Assembly: GCA_018816605.1 (NCBI GenBank)
Contig: JAHIVS010000544.1
Location: forward strand, 1 to 6,947
Source: Pseudomonadota bacterium
GTDB taxonomy: Bacteria; Desulfobacterota; Desulfobacteria; Desulfobacterales; Desulfobacteraceae
Direction of reading: 5' to 3'
DNA: 6,947 bases
Part shown: positions 1 through 6,947 of the stretch, one piece after another
Numbering within the stretch: the first letter of the stretch is position 1
How the letters are laid out: each line of letters starts with the position of its first letter
Position numbers and translations under genes: made by a program
The notes under the pieces: model-generated
Database searches by the model: none
The model's input: only the letters and a program-made list of their open reading frames with translations
Told to the model about the DNA's origin: nothing

Positions 1-3000
1 TCATCCACCATGCCGCCTGCCCAGGGACCCCAGTTTATGGACAAAAAACGGCAATCAGAATTTTCAAGGGCCAGTTTCCGGGCGGTTTTGTTCAGAACTT
101 CATTGGCCATGGCATAGTCGCACTGGCCGGGATTACCGGTCCGGGCTGCAATGGATGAGAACAAAACAAAATATTTAATCGGATCCTGTTTGGAGGCGTT
201 TACCAGGGCATCAAGGCCTAGGACCTTGGTGTCGAAAACCCGGTCAAACTGATCAAGGCGTTTGTCAAAAATCAATTTGTCTTCCAGGACCCCTGCACCG
301 TGAATAATGGCGGATATTCCGGCAAATTCCCTGCGGACCTGTGAAAAAATCTGCTCAATTTCCCCGGGATTCCGGATGTCGGCTGAAAAATATCTAACCG
401 GAGAGCCACAGGCCCTTATACGCGCCATATTGGTCTGAATTGACCGATTGGACAAAAAGGCCTGGTATTGCCGCTCAATATCTGCGGGTTTGGGTTTCTG
501 GTCAGGGAATCCATGCGCCAAGATTTGCTTTTTCATATCACCGGGCTCAACAACATCCTGGATCCAGGCAGGTTCCTTGAAAGGTTCAGGCGAGCGGCCC
601 ACAAGGATAATTTTGGGGGAACAGGCCCGGGCAAGCGCAACGGCACATTCTGCCGTGACGCCTTTAGCGCCGCCCGTGATGACCACCACATCCCCGGCGC
701 AAAGGTCAACACGGCCTTCGGCAATCGCTTTTTTTTCAAGGGTCGGAATATTACAATTGTCCCCGTCCAATCCCATTTCAACGGCACCATGGGTCATCAT
801 TAAGGAGACGGCGGCTTCTGAATTTTCAATACACCTGGCCGCAGAGTCCGGCATGTCCAGTGCCCTGCACAACACGTTTTTCCATTCAAGGGCGGCTGTT
901 TTCGCAAGGCCTGCAAGGCCGCCGTAAACAGGACTTGCCGAAAATGAGGGGGCATTGAATGCAAACCCGCCGCCCATAAAGCTTAAGGTTGCAAAAAAGG
1001 CCCCTTTTTCAGCGCCCGAAGCTAACAGATGGGGGCCGTTTTTTTGGGCCAGACAAAAAGCAGCCTTCAAAAAGGCTTTTGCGGTTTTGCTGTCCGGATG
1101 GGCGAACGAATCGGGTATAATCACAATACCGGCTGCATCTGGCAGGTCCGGAATATTGTCCGGGCCGATATCTATCAATGTGGCCGGAATTCCCAGGGTC
1201 TCAAATTCCTGTTTGAAGCGGGCCGCTATTTTGTGCCTGTCCCGGGTCAAATAGACCCTTTTCCGGGAAGACACTTCAATTTTTGCCCCGTTGTAGAAGC
1301 GAATCTGGTTGGTGGGAAACGCTTTTAGGACAATTTCCTGGCGTACAACCTCGGTTTTAGCAGATTCAGCACCAAACGGGTCTAAATTTTCAGCGTTCGC
1401 ATTGGCTGAAGTTTTTTTTTTATCCGTCTTTTCGACAATTGCCGGGCTGTCAGGTGTGAGAAACCGGACAATGTCCTGGATGGTTTTCAGGCCGGCCATG
1501 TCGTCCGACGAAATGGTATTGATATCGGCCAGTTCCTGTTCCAGTTTTGACAAAATTTCCACCCGTTTTATGGAATCAACACCCAAGTCGGATTCCAGGT
1601 TCATACCCGGTTCCAGCATTTCCACCGGAAAACCGGTCAGTTCACTGATGGTGTCCACAAGGACGGTAAAAATTTTTCCCGGGAGGTCCAGGGAAGAAGA
1701 GGCGGCATCCCGGGGCATTGAAATCTCCGCCAGGGGGGCTGTTTCAGCGGATGTCATTTCGGGCTCAATGGCACGGCAGATATCCTCCAGGGTTTTTACA
1801 GACCCCATATGGTCGGTGGTCAGAGCGTTCCCATCGGGAATCTGCCGTTCGAGCTCGGAAATAATTTCAACTTTTTTAATGGAATCAATGCCCAGATCCG
1901 ATTCAATATCCATTTGCGGTTCCAGCATTTCCACTGGAAAACCGGTCAACCGGGCCACGATTTCAAACAAAATCTGCCGGACAGGTAAAGCCCCGGCAGA
2001 TACGGCAGGACCCTGAATATCGGGTTTGCCTGCCGGCAGGGCGGGTTGGATCGGTTTTTCAGGAACATCTTCCGTTCCAATCTCCTGGGCAGCCGGCTCT
2101 TTTTTTTCAAGGGCGTGAATTGATGCGGCCCCGGTCCCTGGCAATATTGGATTCAGGACAACCGACTCCTGGGATACAGCAGCTGAAATGGAAGGCTCCG
2201 GGACCTCTATTCCAGGTGCCGTCGGCAAATAGCCGATAAAACTCCGGGTTTGCTCCATCATGCTTGCCAGGGTTTTGCTGGCCTGTGTCTGGGTTTCCAA
2301 AAATTTTTCATGGGCCCGGGCCGTTTGTGACTGAAGTTGCTGCATGGCCTCAAGCCCCTTGTGAATAAGGTGTATGGCTTCGGAAGAAGGGGGCGTGGGT
2401 GCGGTTGTCTGATTTTCATGGAACGCTGATCTCATATCGGATCCTTCTAAGACAGGCGGTTTTGTTTCCGGCCTGGTCTGTTCTGCTTTGGGGGGTTCAT
2501 TTGCTGGAAGCGGTGTTGTCGGGTACAAGGTCTCTTGTTTTTGGGGCGGCTTTGGATTGGCCCCGGAGAGCAGTACGCGCATCTTTTTTGCCCGGGGCGG
2601 TTCCACAGGTTCCTCCCATTGGGTCAGGTCAACAAAAAAGCCATTGGCGGAAAGCTTGCACAATACCAGTGCAAGGTCTTCAAGACCTGATTTTTTCCCG
2701 GCAGACGCATCCAGGGAAATCGCCGTTATATTTTTGTCTTTCAGGATTGATTTTGCAAGCCCAGTAAGGACCGATTTGGGGCCGATTTCAACAAAGGTGG
2801 AAACGCCGTTCCGGTGCATCTGTTCGATGTTGTCAATAAAATTGACCGGCTGCATGAGCTGATTGCCGAGAATATCCTTAATCCCGGCCTGATCTTCCGG
2901 ATAAAAGGAACCGGTCGTATTGGACAAGACCTGAATTTGGGTGGGACTTAAAACCTGATTGCCAACATAGACCTTGAAGGGGGCGGCTGCGTTTTCAACC

Positions 3001-5402
3001 AGCCGGCTGTGGAACGCAGCGGCAACCGGAAGCTTTATGGCCCGCATCTTTTTTTGTTTGCACAGGATCTGCGCCCTGTCAATTTCAAGGGTCTGTCCGG
3101 AAAGAACTCCCTGGGTGGGGCTGTTTTTATTGGCAAGAACAAGGTCAAGGGTTTCATCTGCAATCAGGGCGGAAATCTCTTTTATGGGGGCCTGGACAGC
3201 CAGCATGCTGCCGGAATCCGCATTCCCGTTTTTAGCGGCGGCCATGTATCTGCCCCTGGCTACGGCCAATTGCAAAAAGGGTTTTGCCGTTATCCAGCCG
3301 GCGGCGTAAAGGGCGGACACTTCTCCGAAGCTATGGCCGCAGGCCATGGCAGGGGCTACCTTGAAGCGGCTTAATATATCCGTCATCCCCAGGCAAACAG
3401 CCCCGAGCGCCGGCTGGGCAATATGGGTAAGCCGCAGCTCTTCTTCGGATTTATTATTATCCTGCAGGTGGTCGGGGGGCGGGAAAATATAGGTGTTCAG
3501 CGATTTGAAGGCGCCCTCCTTGTTCTCCTCCTGAAAACAGCTTTGGGCAAGGGACAGTGCCGCCATGGCTTCGGGAAATACGGAAGAAAGGGTTTTCCCC
3601 ATGTGGGTGTACTGGCTGCCCTGGCCGGGAAACAAAAACCCCAGTTTGCCCTTTGGTTTCCCTGTTTCAAAAAATACAGGCCCCTTGGGGACGGCATCTT
3701 CCGTGATGGTGAGACGGGCTTTCTGGATCAGGTCAAAAAGGTCGTCCGCCTTGTTTAAGACCATTAAAAGCCTGAATTCGTCTTCATGGGAAAAGTGCTG
3801 TCTGGACGCAAAGGCCTGCCAGGCAATGGCCAGGCTTTTTTCTCCTGAATCTTGATCCCCAAGGGCCCGGACCGTTTTTTCCAGACCCTGGACCTTGCGC
3901 AAAAGATCGTCTTTCGTGTGGGAGGAAAAGGCAAAAATCTGGACAGAACCATCCCAGGACACATGGGATTTGACCGGGTCATATTCTTCCAGAACCGCAT
4001 GGAAATTGCTGCCCCCAAACCCAAACGCGCTGACGCCTGAACGTCTGGGGTGACTTCCATCGGGGACGGGCAACCAGGGTTTGGACTGGGAATTGAGATA
4101 AAAGGCAGAGGCGTTGATATCCAGATCCGGATCAGGCGTGTCGGCTTTTAATGTGGGGGGGATTACTTTGTTATACAGGGCCAGGGCGGTTTTAATGATA
4201 CCTGCGGCACCTGCGGCTGCCTTTGTGTGGCCGATCATGGATTTGACCGACCCCAGGGCCGTTGTATTTCGGGGTGCCTTGCTTGAATCCTGATGGCCAA
4301 AGCAGGCGTTTAATGCCGTAAATTCCACCCTATCGCCCACCCTTGTGCCGGTGCCGTGGGCTTCAATCAGTTCCACTGTGGACGGATGGACACCTGCAAG
4401 GTCATAGGCCTGGCGCAATGCCTTTAATTGCCCCTTTGCTTCCGGAGCGTAAATGGCAGAGGTCCTGCCGTCACTTGCGGTTCCCATTCCCTTAATGAGG
4501 GCATAAATCCTGTCATTGTCCTGTCTGGCATCTTCCAGGCGCTTGAGGACCAGCATACCAATGCCCTCCCCCAGTACCGTCCCGTCGGCATCCTTTGAAA
4601 ACGGCCTGACATCACTGGTGTGGGACAAAACACCGGTCTTTGAAAAACACATGTGCATGAAAATATCGTTTAAGGTATCCACCCCACCGGTAATGGACAT
4701 ATCGCACCTGTGGGACAACAGCTCCATGATGGCCATGTGAATGGCGGAAAGGGAACTTGCACAGGCGGAATCACTGACCGTGTTGGTGCCGGACAGGTTC
4801 AACCGATTGGCAATTCTGCCGGCCACCACATTGCCCAGAAGACCGGGAAAAGAATTTTCCTGCCAGGGCACATAGGCATTCTGGATCCTGTGGATGATCT
4901 CTTCTTTTTTGGAAGAATCAATACCGGCATCTTCCAGGGCTTTTTTCCAGATGGGATGGCCCAGTCTTGCTCCAAGGGGGATAACAAGCTCCTGGGTGCC
5001 GGTAACCCCCAGAATCACATTGACGGTCTTTTGGGTTAGATAGGAATGGCTGGGCGGATAACCGGCATCCTCAAGGGCCATCCTGGCGACTTCCAGCCCC
5101 AGAAGCTGGGAGGTATCCGTTGCCGAAAGGTTATTGGGCGGAATGCCGTAACCCAGGGGATCAAAGGCAATTTCCGGTATAAATCCACCCCGGGTGCAAT
5201 AGGTATGATCCGGGGTTGCAGGATCCTGGTTAAAATATTCTTTTAATTTCCAATGGGTGCTGTCCGGGATCTTCTCAATTGCATCTATTCCATTGAAAAG
5301 AAGATGCCAGTACTCTTTGAGATTGCTGGATTTCGGGAAGATACATCCCATTCCAATGATGGCAATAGCATTGGCATTTGCGTTTTTGTCAGTCTCTTTC
5401 AT
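1..5402 (-). CDS. pfaA: PfaA-like iterative type I PKS / polyunsaturated-fatty-acid-type synthase, KS-AT-ACP-ACP-KR (3' end cut by window)
   Basis: This is a large cytoplasmic multidomain synthase that builds an acyl chain from malonyl units; 1800 codons are visible without a stop. The ketosynthase (about residues 12-470) has active-site Cys214 in DSACASS, His349 in EAHGTGT and His392 in IGHTKAA. The PfaA-type signatures ATDTSQLLGL and FPGLLGNVVAGRIANR precede the Cys. The acyltransferase (about 588-870) has GQGSQ at 593-597, Ser691 in GHSFGE and His798 in AAFHS, which suggests malonyl-CoA. A Pro-rich linker with a helical HEKFLETQ segment (1031-1038) follows. Two ACPs carry Ser1174 (LGIDSIK) and Ser1277 (LGVDSIK). 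The ketoreductase has TGGAKGVTA from 1576, then Lys1726, Ser1750, Tyr1763, Asn1767 and NWGPW near 1790. The gene follows pfaD by 106 bp. ATG at 5402 is chosen because IAIIGMGCIFP begins soon after it, but it has no good Shine-Dalgarno. An in-frame TTG at 5423 is the alternative, and an in-frame stop at 5451-5453 bounds both. The family assignment is firm. The product is unknown, and the expected DH lies off-window. Confidence 0.93.
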   Translation of the reverse strand, partial: MKETDKNANANAIAIIGMGCIFPKSSNLKEYWHLLFNGIDAIEKIPDSTHWKLKEYFNQDPATPDHTYCTRGGFIPEIAFDPLGYGIPPNNLSATDTSQLLGLEVARMALEDAGYPPSHSYLTQKTVNVILGVTGTQELVIPLGARLGHPIWKKALEDAGIDSSKKEEIIHRIQNAYVPWQENSFPGLLGNVVAGRIANRLNLSGTNTVSDSACASSLSAIHMAIMELLSHRCDMSITGGVDTLNDIFMHMCFSKTGVLSHTSDVRPFSKDADGTVLGEGIGMLVLKRLEDARQDNDRIYALIKGMGTASDGRTSAIYAPEAKGQLKALRQAYDLAGVHPSTVELIEAHGTGTRVGDRVEFTALNACFGHQDSSKAPRNTTALGSVKSMIGHTKAAAGAAGIIKTALALYNKVIPPTLKADTPDPDLDINASAFYLNSQSKPWLPVPDGSHPRRSGVSAFGFGGSNFHAVLEEYDPVKSHVSWDGSVQIFAFSSHTKDDLLRKVQGLEKTVRALGDQDSGEKSLAIAWQAFASRQHFSHEDEFRLLMVLNKADDLFDLIQKARLTITEDAVPKGPVFFETGKPKGKLGFLFPGQGSQYTHMGKTLSSVFPEAMAALSLAQSCFQEENKEGAFKSLNTYIFPPPDHLQDNNKSEEELRLTHIAQPALGAVCLGMTDILSRFKVAPAMACGHSFGEVSALYAAGWITAKPFLQLAVARGRYMAAAKNGNADSGSMLAVQAPIKEISALIADETLDLVLANKNSPTQGVLSGQTLEIDRAQILCKQKKMRAIKLPVAAAFHSRLVENAAAPFKVYVGNQVLSPTQIQVLSNTTGSFYPEDQAGIKDILGNQLMQPVNFIDNIEQMHRNGVSTFVEIGPKSVLTGLAKSILKDKNITAISLDASAGKKSGLEDLALVLCKLSANGFFVDLTQWEEPVEPPRAKKMRVLLSGANPKPPQKQETLYPTTPLPANEPPKAEQTRPETKPPVLEGSDMRSAFHENQTTAPTPPSSEAIHLIHKGLEAMQQLQSQTARAHEKFLETQTQASKTLASMMEQTRSFIGYLPTAPGIEVPEPSISAAVSQESVVLNPILPGTGAASIHALEKKEPAAQEIGTEDVPEKPIQPALPAGKPDIQGPAVSAGALPVRQILFEIVARLTGFPVEMLEPQMDIESDLGIDSIKKVEIISELERQIPDGNALTTDHMGSVKTLEDICRAIEPEMTSAETAPLAEISMPRDAASSSLDLPGKIFTVLVDTISELTGFPVEMLEPGMNLESDLGVDSIKRVEILSKLEQELADINTISSDDMAGLKTIQDIVRFLTPDSPAIVEKTDKKKTSANANAENLDPFGAESAKTEVVRQEIVLKAFPTNQIRFYNGAKIEVSSRKRVYLTRDRHKIAARFKQEFETLGIPATLIDIGPDNIPDLPDAAGIVIIPDSFAHPDSKTAKAFLKAAFCLAQKNGPHLLASGAEKGAFFATLSFMGGGFAFNAPSFSASPVYGGLAGLAKTAALEWKNVLCRALDMPDSAARCIENSEAAVSLMMTHGAVEMGLDGDNCNIPTLEKKAIAEGRVDLCAGDVVVITGGAKGVTAECAVALARACSPKIILVGRSPEPFKEPAWIQDVVEPGDMKKQILAHGFPDQKPKPADIERQYQAFLSNRSIQTNMARIRACGSPVRYFSADIRNPGEIEQIFSQVRREFAGISAIIHGAGVLEDKLIFDKRLDQFDRVFDTKVLGLDALVNASKQDPIKYFVLFSSIAARTGNPGQCDYAMANEVLNKTARKLALENSDCRFLSINWGPWAGGMVD
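1611..1949 (-). repeat. Direct repeat from the tandem ACP domains (near-identical 30-mers, 309 bp apart)
   Basis: Plus-strand positions 1611-1640 and 1920-1949 match at 28 of 30 bases. Both encode the same helix-1 loop of the two ACPs (LTGFPVEMLEP). The offset of 309 bp is exactly 103 codons, the same distance that separates the two phosphopantetheine serines (1277 and 1174). This marks one ACP as a tandem duplicate of the other. The similarity is patchy outside this block, so the duplication is not brand new, or part of it has been homogenised. Confidence 0.8.
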
Positions 5403-5508
5403 GGATGTAATTTTTTCAACCAAAGTTAAGTGTAAAGTGATAGGGCAATATACTATTGGAAATGGGGTAAATCATCCATTGACAAGGGTTTTGACAAAAG
5501 TTTTACAA
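5403..5508. other. AT-rich intergenic spacer between pfaD-like and pfaA-like genes
   Basis: This 106-bp spacer is about 32% GC by direct count, clearly lower than the genes around it. On the minus strand I found no -35/-10 pair with normal spacing, no stem-loop followed by a T run, and no clear Shine-Dalgarno before the ATG at 5402. It holds two TTGACAA copies 12 bp apart. It could carry a weak or regulated internal promoter for the synthase, or be a plain operon spacer; the sequence does not decide. Confidence 0.6.
5479..5497. repeat. Short direct repeat TTGACAA x2, 12-bp period, upstream of the synthase gene
   Basis: TTGACAA occurs at 5479-5485 and again at 5491-5497 on the plus strand (TTGTCAA twice on the coding strand), about 80-95 bp before the synthase ATG and just after the pfaD stop. 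The 12-bp spacing is near one helical turn and could be a regulator site, but two 7-mers in AT-rich DNA may be chance. Confidence 0.35.
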
Positions 5509-6947
5509 TCAGGTGTCTCCTGAAATCAGGGCCAAAAGCGCTTGTTTTGGCAAGGGTTTAAACGCGGTCAACTCCAATGGCAGTTCAATGCCCTGGGCAC
5601 GGAGGAAAGCGGTCCGTGTGCACAGGCAGGCACCCAACAAAAGATTTAATGCCACTTCTGCGGTTTTTCTGTTTTCAGGGCCCTCAAGAAAGCTGCCTTT
5701 GACCCATTGGTTGAAGGCGCCGATGGAGGGGCCGCACCAGATTTGGTAATCCATTTTCCGCTGGGCAACGCCATTGATTGCCCAGCGTGAGGACTGGCCC
5801 AGATAGGATCTGAATACCAATGCCATTTTATATTTGGCATCTGTCTGTCCCCGTTGGATTTCCCTGGCATTCCCCAGGGATTCGAAAAAAGCCAGGGTGG
5901 ATTGCCAGGCCTGTTCAAACCCGGTCTTCAGAATTTTATCTTCAATCTCCTGCCGGGATTTTTCATCGATCTCTTCAAAACAATCGTGGGTTTTGTACAA
6001 CTGGTAGAGTTTTTCCGCCCTGACCGGAAACAGGGTTCCCCGCTTCAATACCTGGACCCTGGCGCCGATTTCAAACATGTCGGCGGCCGGTGCCATTGCC
6101 ACATCTGCCTGTTCCGCCTGACAAAGCAGGTGTTTGACCTCCTGGCAAATCCCCGCCTCCACACAGGACTGGTTAATGGACCCTGTCAGGATATATGCCG
6201 CACCCATACCGAATGCAGCGGCCGCCGATTCCGGGGTGGAAATGCCGCCGGCCATTCCCACACACAAAGGCGCTTTGTAGTTAAAGAGTTCCATGAATTC
6301 GTTTTTCAGGGCGATCATGGTGGGCAAAAGGGTCAGGGCCGGCCGGTTGTCCGTGTGACCGCCGGAATCAGCTTCCGCCGTCAAGTCCTGGGCCATGGGG
6401 ATTTTTCGGGACAGGTCGGCTTCTTCCCGGGTGATCAGGCCCGATGCCAGCAATTGGGCCACCAGCTTTTCCGGCGGCGGTGCAAAAAATTGTCTGGCGA
6501 TTTCAATTCTGGAAACTTTTGCAATAATGCGGTTGGGTGCAATAACATCATTGTTGTGACCCCGGTAAATTCCCTTGACCCGGTAAAAGACAAGGGGCAG
6601 TGTCATCCGCATGAATGCCGCCGCACTGATCAGGCGAATCCGGTGCTTCAGGTAAAGGGTCACGGTTGCCATTTCATGGTCAGGGTCCCCCAAAGAGTGG
6701 ATCAGATTGAAACCAAAGGGTTTTTCCCCAAGGCAGCCTTTGAGTTCAATGATATTTTCTTCAATTTTTTCAAGGGAAAGACCCCCGGCCCCAAAAAATC
6801 CCACCATACCATTTTCTGCCATGGTTTTGACCATTTGGGCTGAGGAAATCCCGTTTGCCATGGCACCTGCCACATAGGGGTAGGTTAACCCATGTCTTTT
6901 TTTAAAGGACTGATCCCCGAGGTTCTCCAGGCCGACGGCCGGCAAAA
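5509..6947 (-). CDS. pfaD: PfaD-family trans-acting enoyl reductase (2-nitropropane dioxygenase-like flavoprotein), N-terminus cut by window
   Basis: The family reduces the enoyl double bond of ACP-bound intermediates in trans for PfaA-type synthases, using FMN in a FabK/nitronate-monooxygenase-like TIM barrel. Counting the first visible complete codon (6945) as residue 1, there are 478 residues to the TGA at 5509-5511. Hallmarks in order are YVAGAMANGISS (24-35), GFFGAGG (49-55), EADSGGHTDNRP (191-202, with the His expected at the active site), GMAGGISTPESAAAAFGMGA (230-249, the flavin-phosphate side) and TGSINQ (254-259). The PfaD-specific stretch MAPAADMFEIGARVQVLKRG (284-303) follows, then MALVFRSYLGQSSRWA (374-389) and DYQIWCGPSIGAFNQW (399-414). 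Family members are usually about 530-560 aa, so roughly 50-80 residues are missing upstream. The TTG at 6945 is therefore unlikely to be the true start. The gene lies 106 bp upstream of the synthase on the same strand and is probably co-transcribed with it. In classical pfa clusters pfaD comes last, so this order is unusual. A stand-alone nitronate monooxygenase is unlikely given the PfaD-specific C-terminal half and the neighbour. Confidence 0.94.
   Translation of the reverse strand, partial: LPAVGLENLGDQSFKKRHGLTYPYVAGAMANGISSAQMVKTMAENGMVGFFGAGGLSLEKIEENIIELKGCLGEKPFGFNLIHSLGDPDHEMATVTLYLKHRIRLISAAAFMRMTLPLVFYRVKGIYRGHNNDVIAPNRIIAKVSRIEIARQFFAPPPEKLVAQLLASGLITREEADLSRKIPMAQDLTAEADSGGHTDNRPALTLLPTMIALKNEFMELFNYKAPLCVGMAGGISTPESAAAAFGMGAAYILTGSINQSCVEAGICQEVKHLLCQAEQADVAMAPAADMFEIGARVQVLKRGTLFPVRAEKLYQLYKTHDCFEEIDEKSRQEIEDKILKTGFEQAWQSTLAFFESLGNAREIQRGQTDAKYKMALVFRSYLGQSSRWAINGVAQRKMDYQIWCGPSIGAFNQWVKGSFLEGPENRKTAEVALNLLLGACLCTRTAFLRAQGIELPLELTAFKPLPKQALLALISGDT

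Noticed and set aside
448..927. Plus-strand open frame of 159 codons
   Set aside because: It lies antisense to the NADPH-binding half of the ketoreductase and the protein matches no family I recognise.
1309..2016. Plus-strand open frame of 235 codons, Ser-rich with an internal repeat
   Set aside because: It is antisense to the two ACP domains. Its internal repeat is just the mirror of the ACP duplication, and its Ser-richness comes from reverse-reading the ACP codons.
1..5402. Possible frameshift or pseudogene in the synthase
   Set aside because: KS Cys and both His, AT Ser and His, both ACP Ser and the KR motifs were each checked to fall in the same codon phase (plus-strand triplets starting at multiples of 3), and no stop was met.
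5403..5508. Intrinsic terminator after pfaD
   Set aside because: No GC-rich inverted repeat followed by a T run is present on the coding strand; the spacer is AT-rich without a stable hairpin.
5854..6843. Plus-strand open frame of 329 codons
   Set aside because: It is fully antisense to the pfaD-like gene, whose motifs are strongly conserved. The plus-strand translation is rich in His/Gly/Gln, shows no recognisable domain and has no neighbouring gene logic.
1..6947. tRNA, rRNA, CRISPR array, insertion sequence or attachment site
   Set aside because: The window is almost wholly filled by the two genes. I saw no regularly spaced repeats, terminal inverted repeats, transposase motifs or RNA gene signatures.

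Overview
The window is a bacterial lipid/polyketide synthase locus. It holds two large genes, both on the minus strand and both cut by the window edges. Reading in the direction of transcription, from high to low coordinates, the first is a PfaD-family trans-acting enoyl reductase (6947 to 5509, N-terminus missing). The second is a PfaA-like iterative type I polyketide/fatty acid synthase (5402 to 1, C-terminus missing) with visible domain order KS-AT-ACP-ACP-KR. All long plus-strand reading frames lie antisense to these two genes and look like shadows.

Organism: base composition is near half GC in the coding regions. The Pfa-type synthase and general protein character fit a marine or anaerobic Desulfobacterota (former Deltaproteobacteria, Desulfobacteraceae-like). 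This is inference from style and family distribution, as no taxonomic marker gene is present.

Layout: 5509-6947 is the pfaD-like gene. 5403-5508 is a 106-bp AT-rich gap (about 32% GC) with no convincing promoter or terminator. 5402 down to 1 is the synthase, one uninterrupted frame of 1800 codons. All its catalytic motifs sit in the same phase, which argues against a frameshift. Residues 12-470 are the ketosynthase, about 588-870 the acyltransferase, about 1000-1055 a helical linker, about 1150-1320 two tandem phosphopantetheine-carrying ACPs, and about 1340 to the edge the ketoreductase.

How they work together: the KS condenses malonyl units loaded by the AT onto the ACPs, and the KR reduces the beta-keto group. 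The PfaD protein would act in trans to reduce enoyl intermediates after dehydration. A dehydratase is not visible and should lie beyond position 1, in the rest of this protein or in a neighbouring gene. The product is unknown. The set resembles the 'PUFA synthase / secondary lipid synthase' group, but has only two ACPs and has pfaD first, unlike the classical pfaA-B-C-D layout of EPA/DHA producers. It may therefore make a different long-chain lipid.
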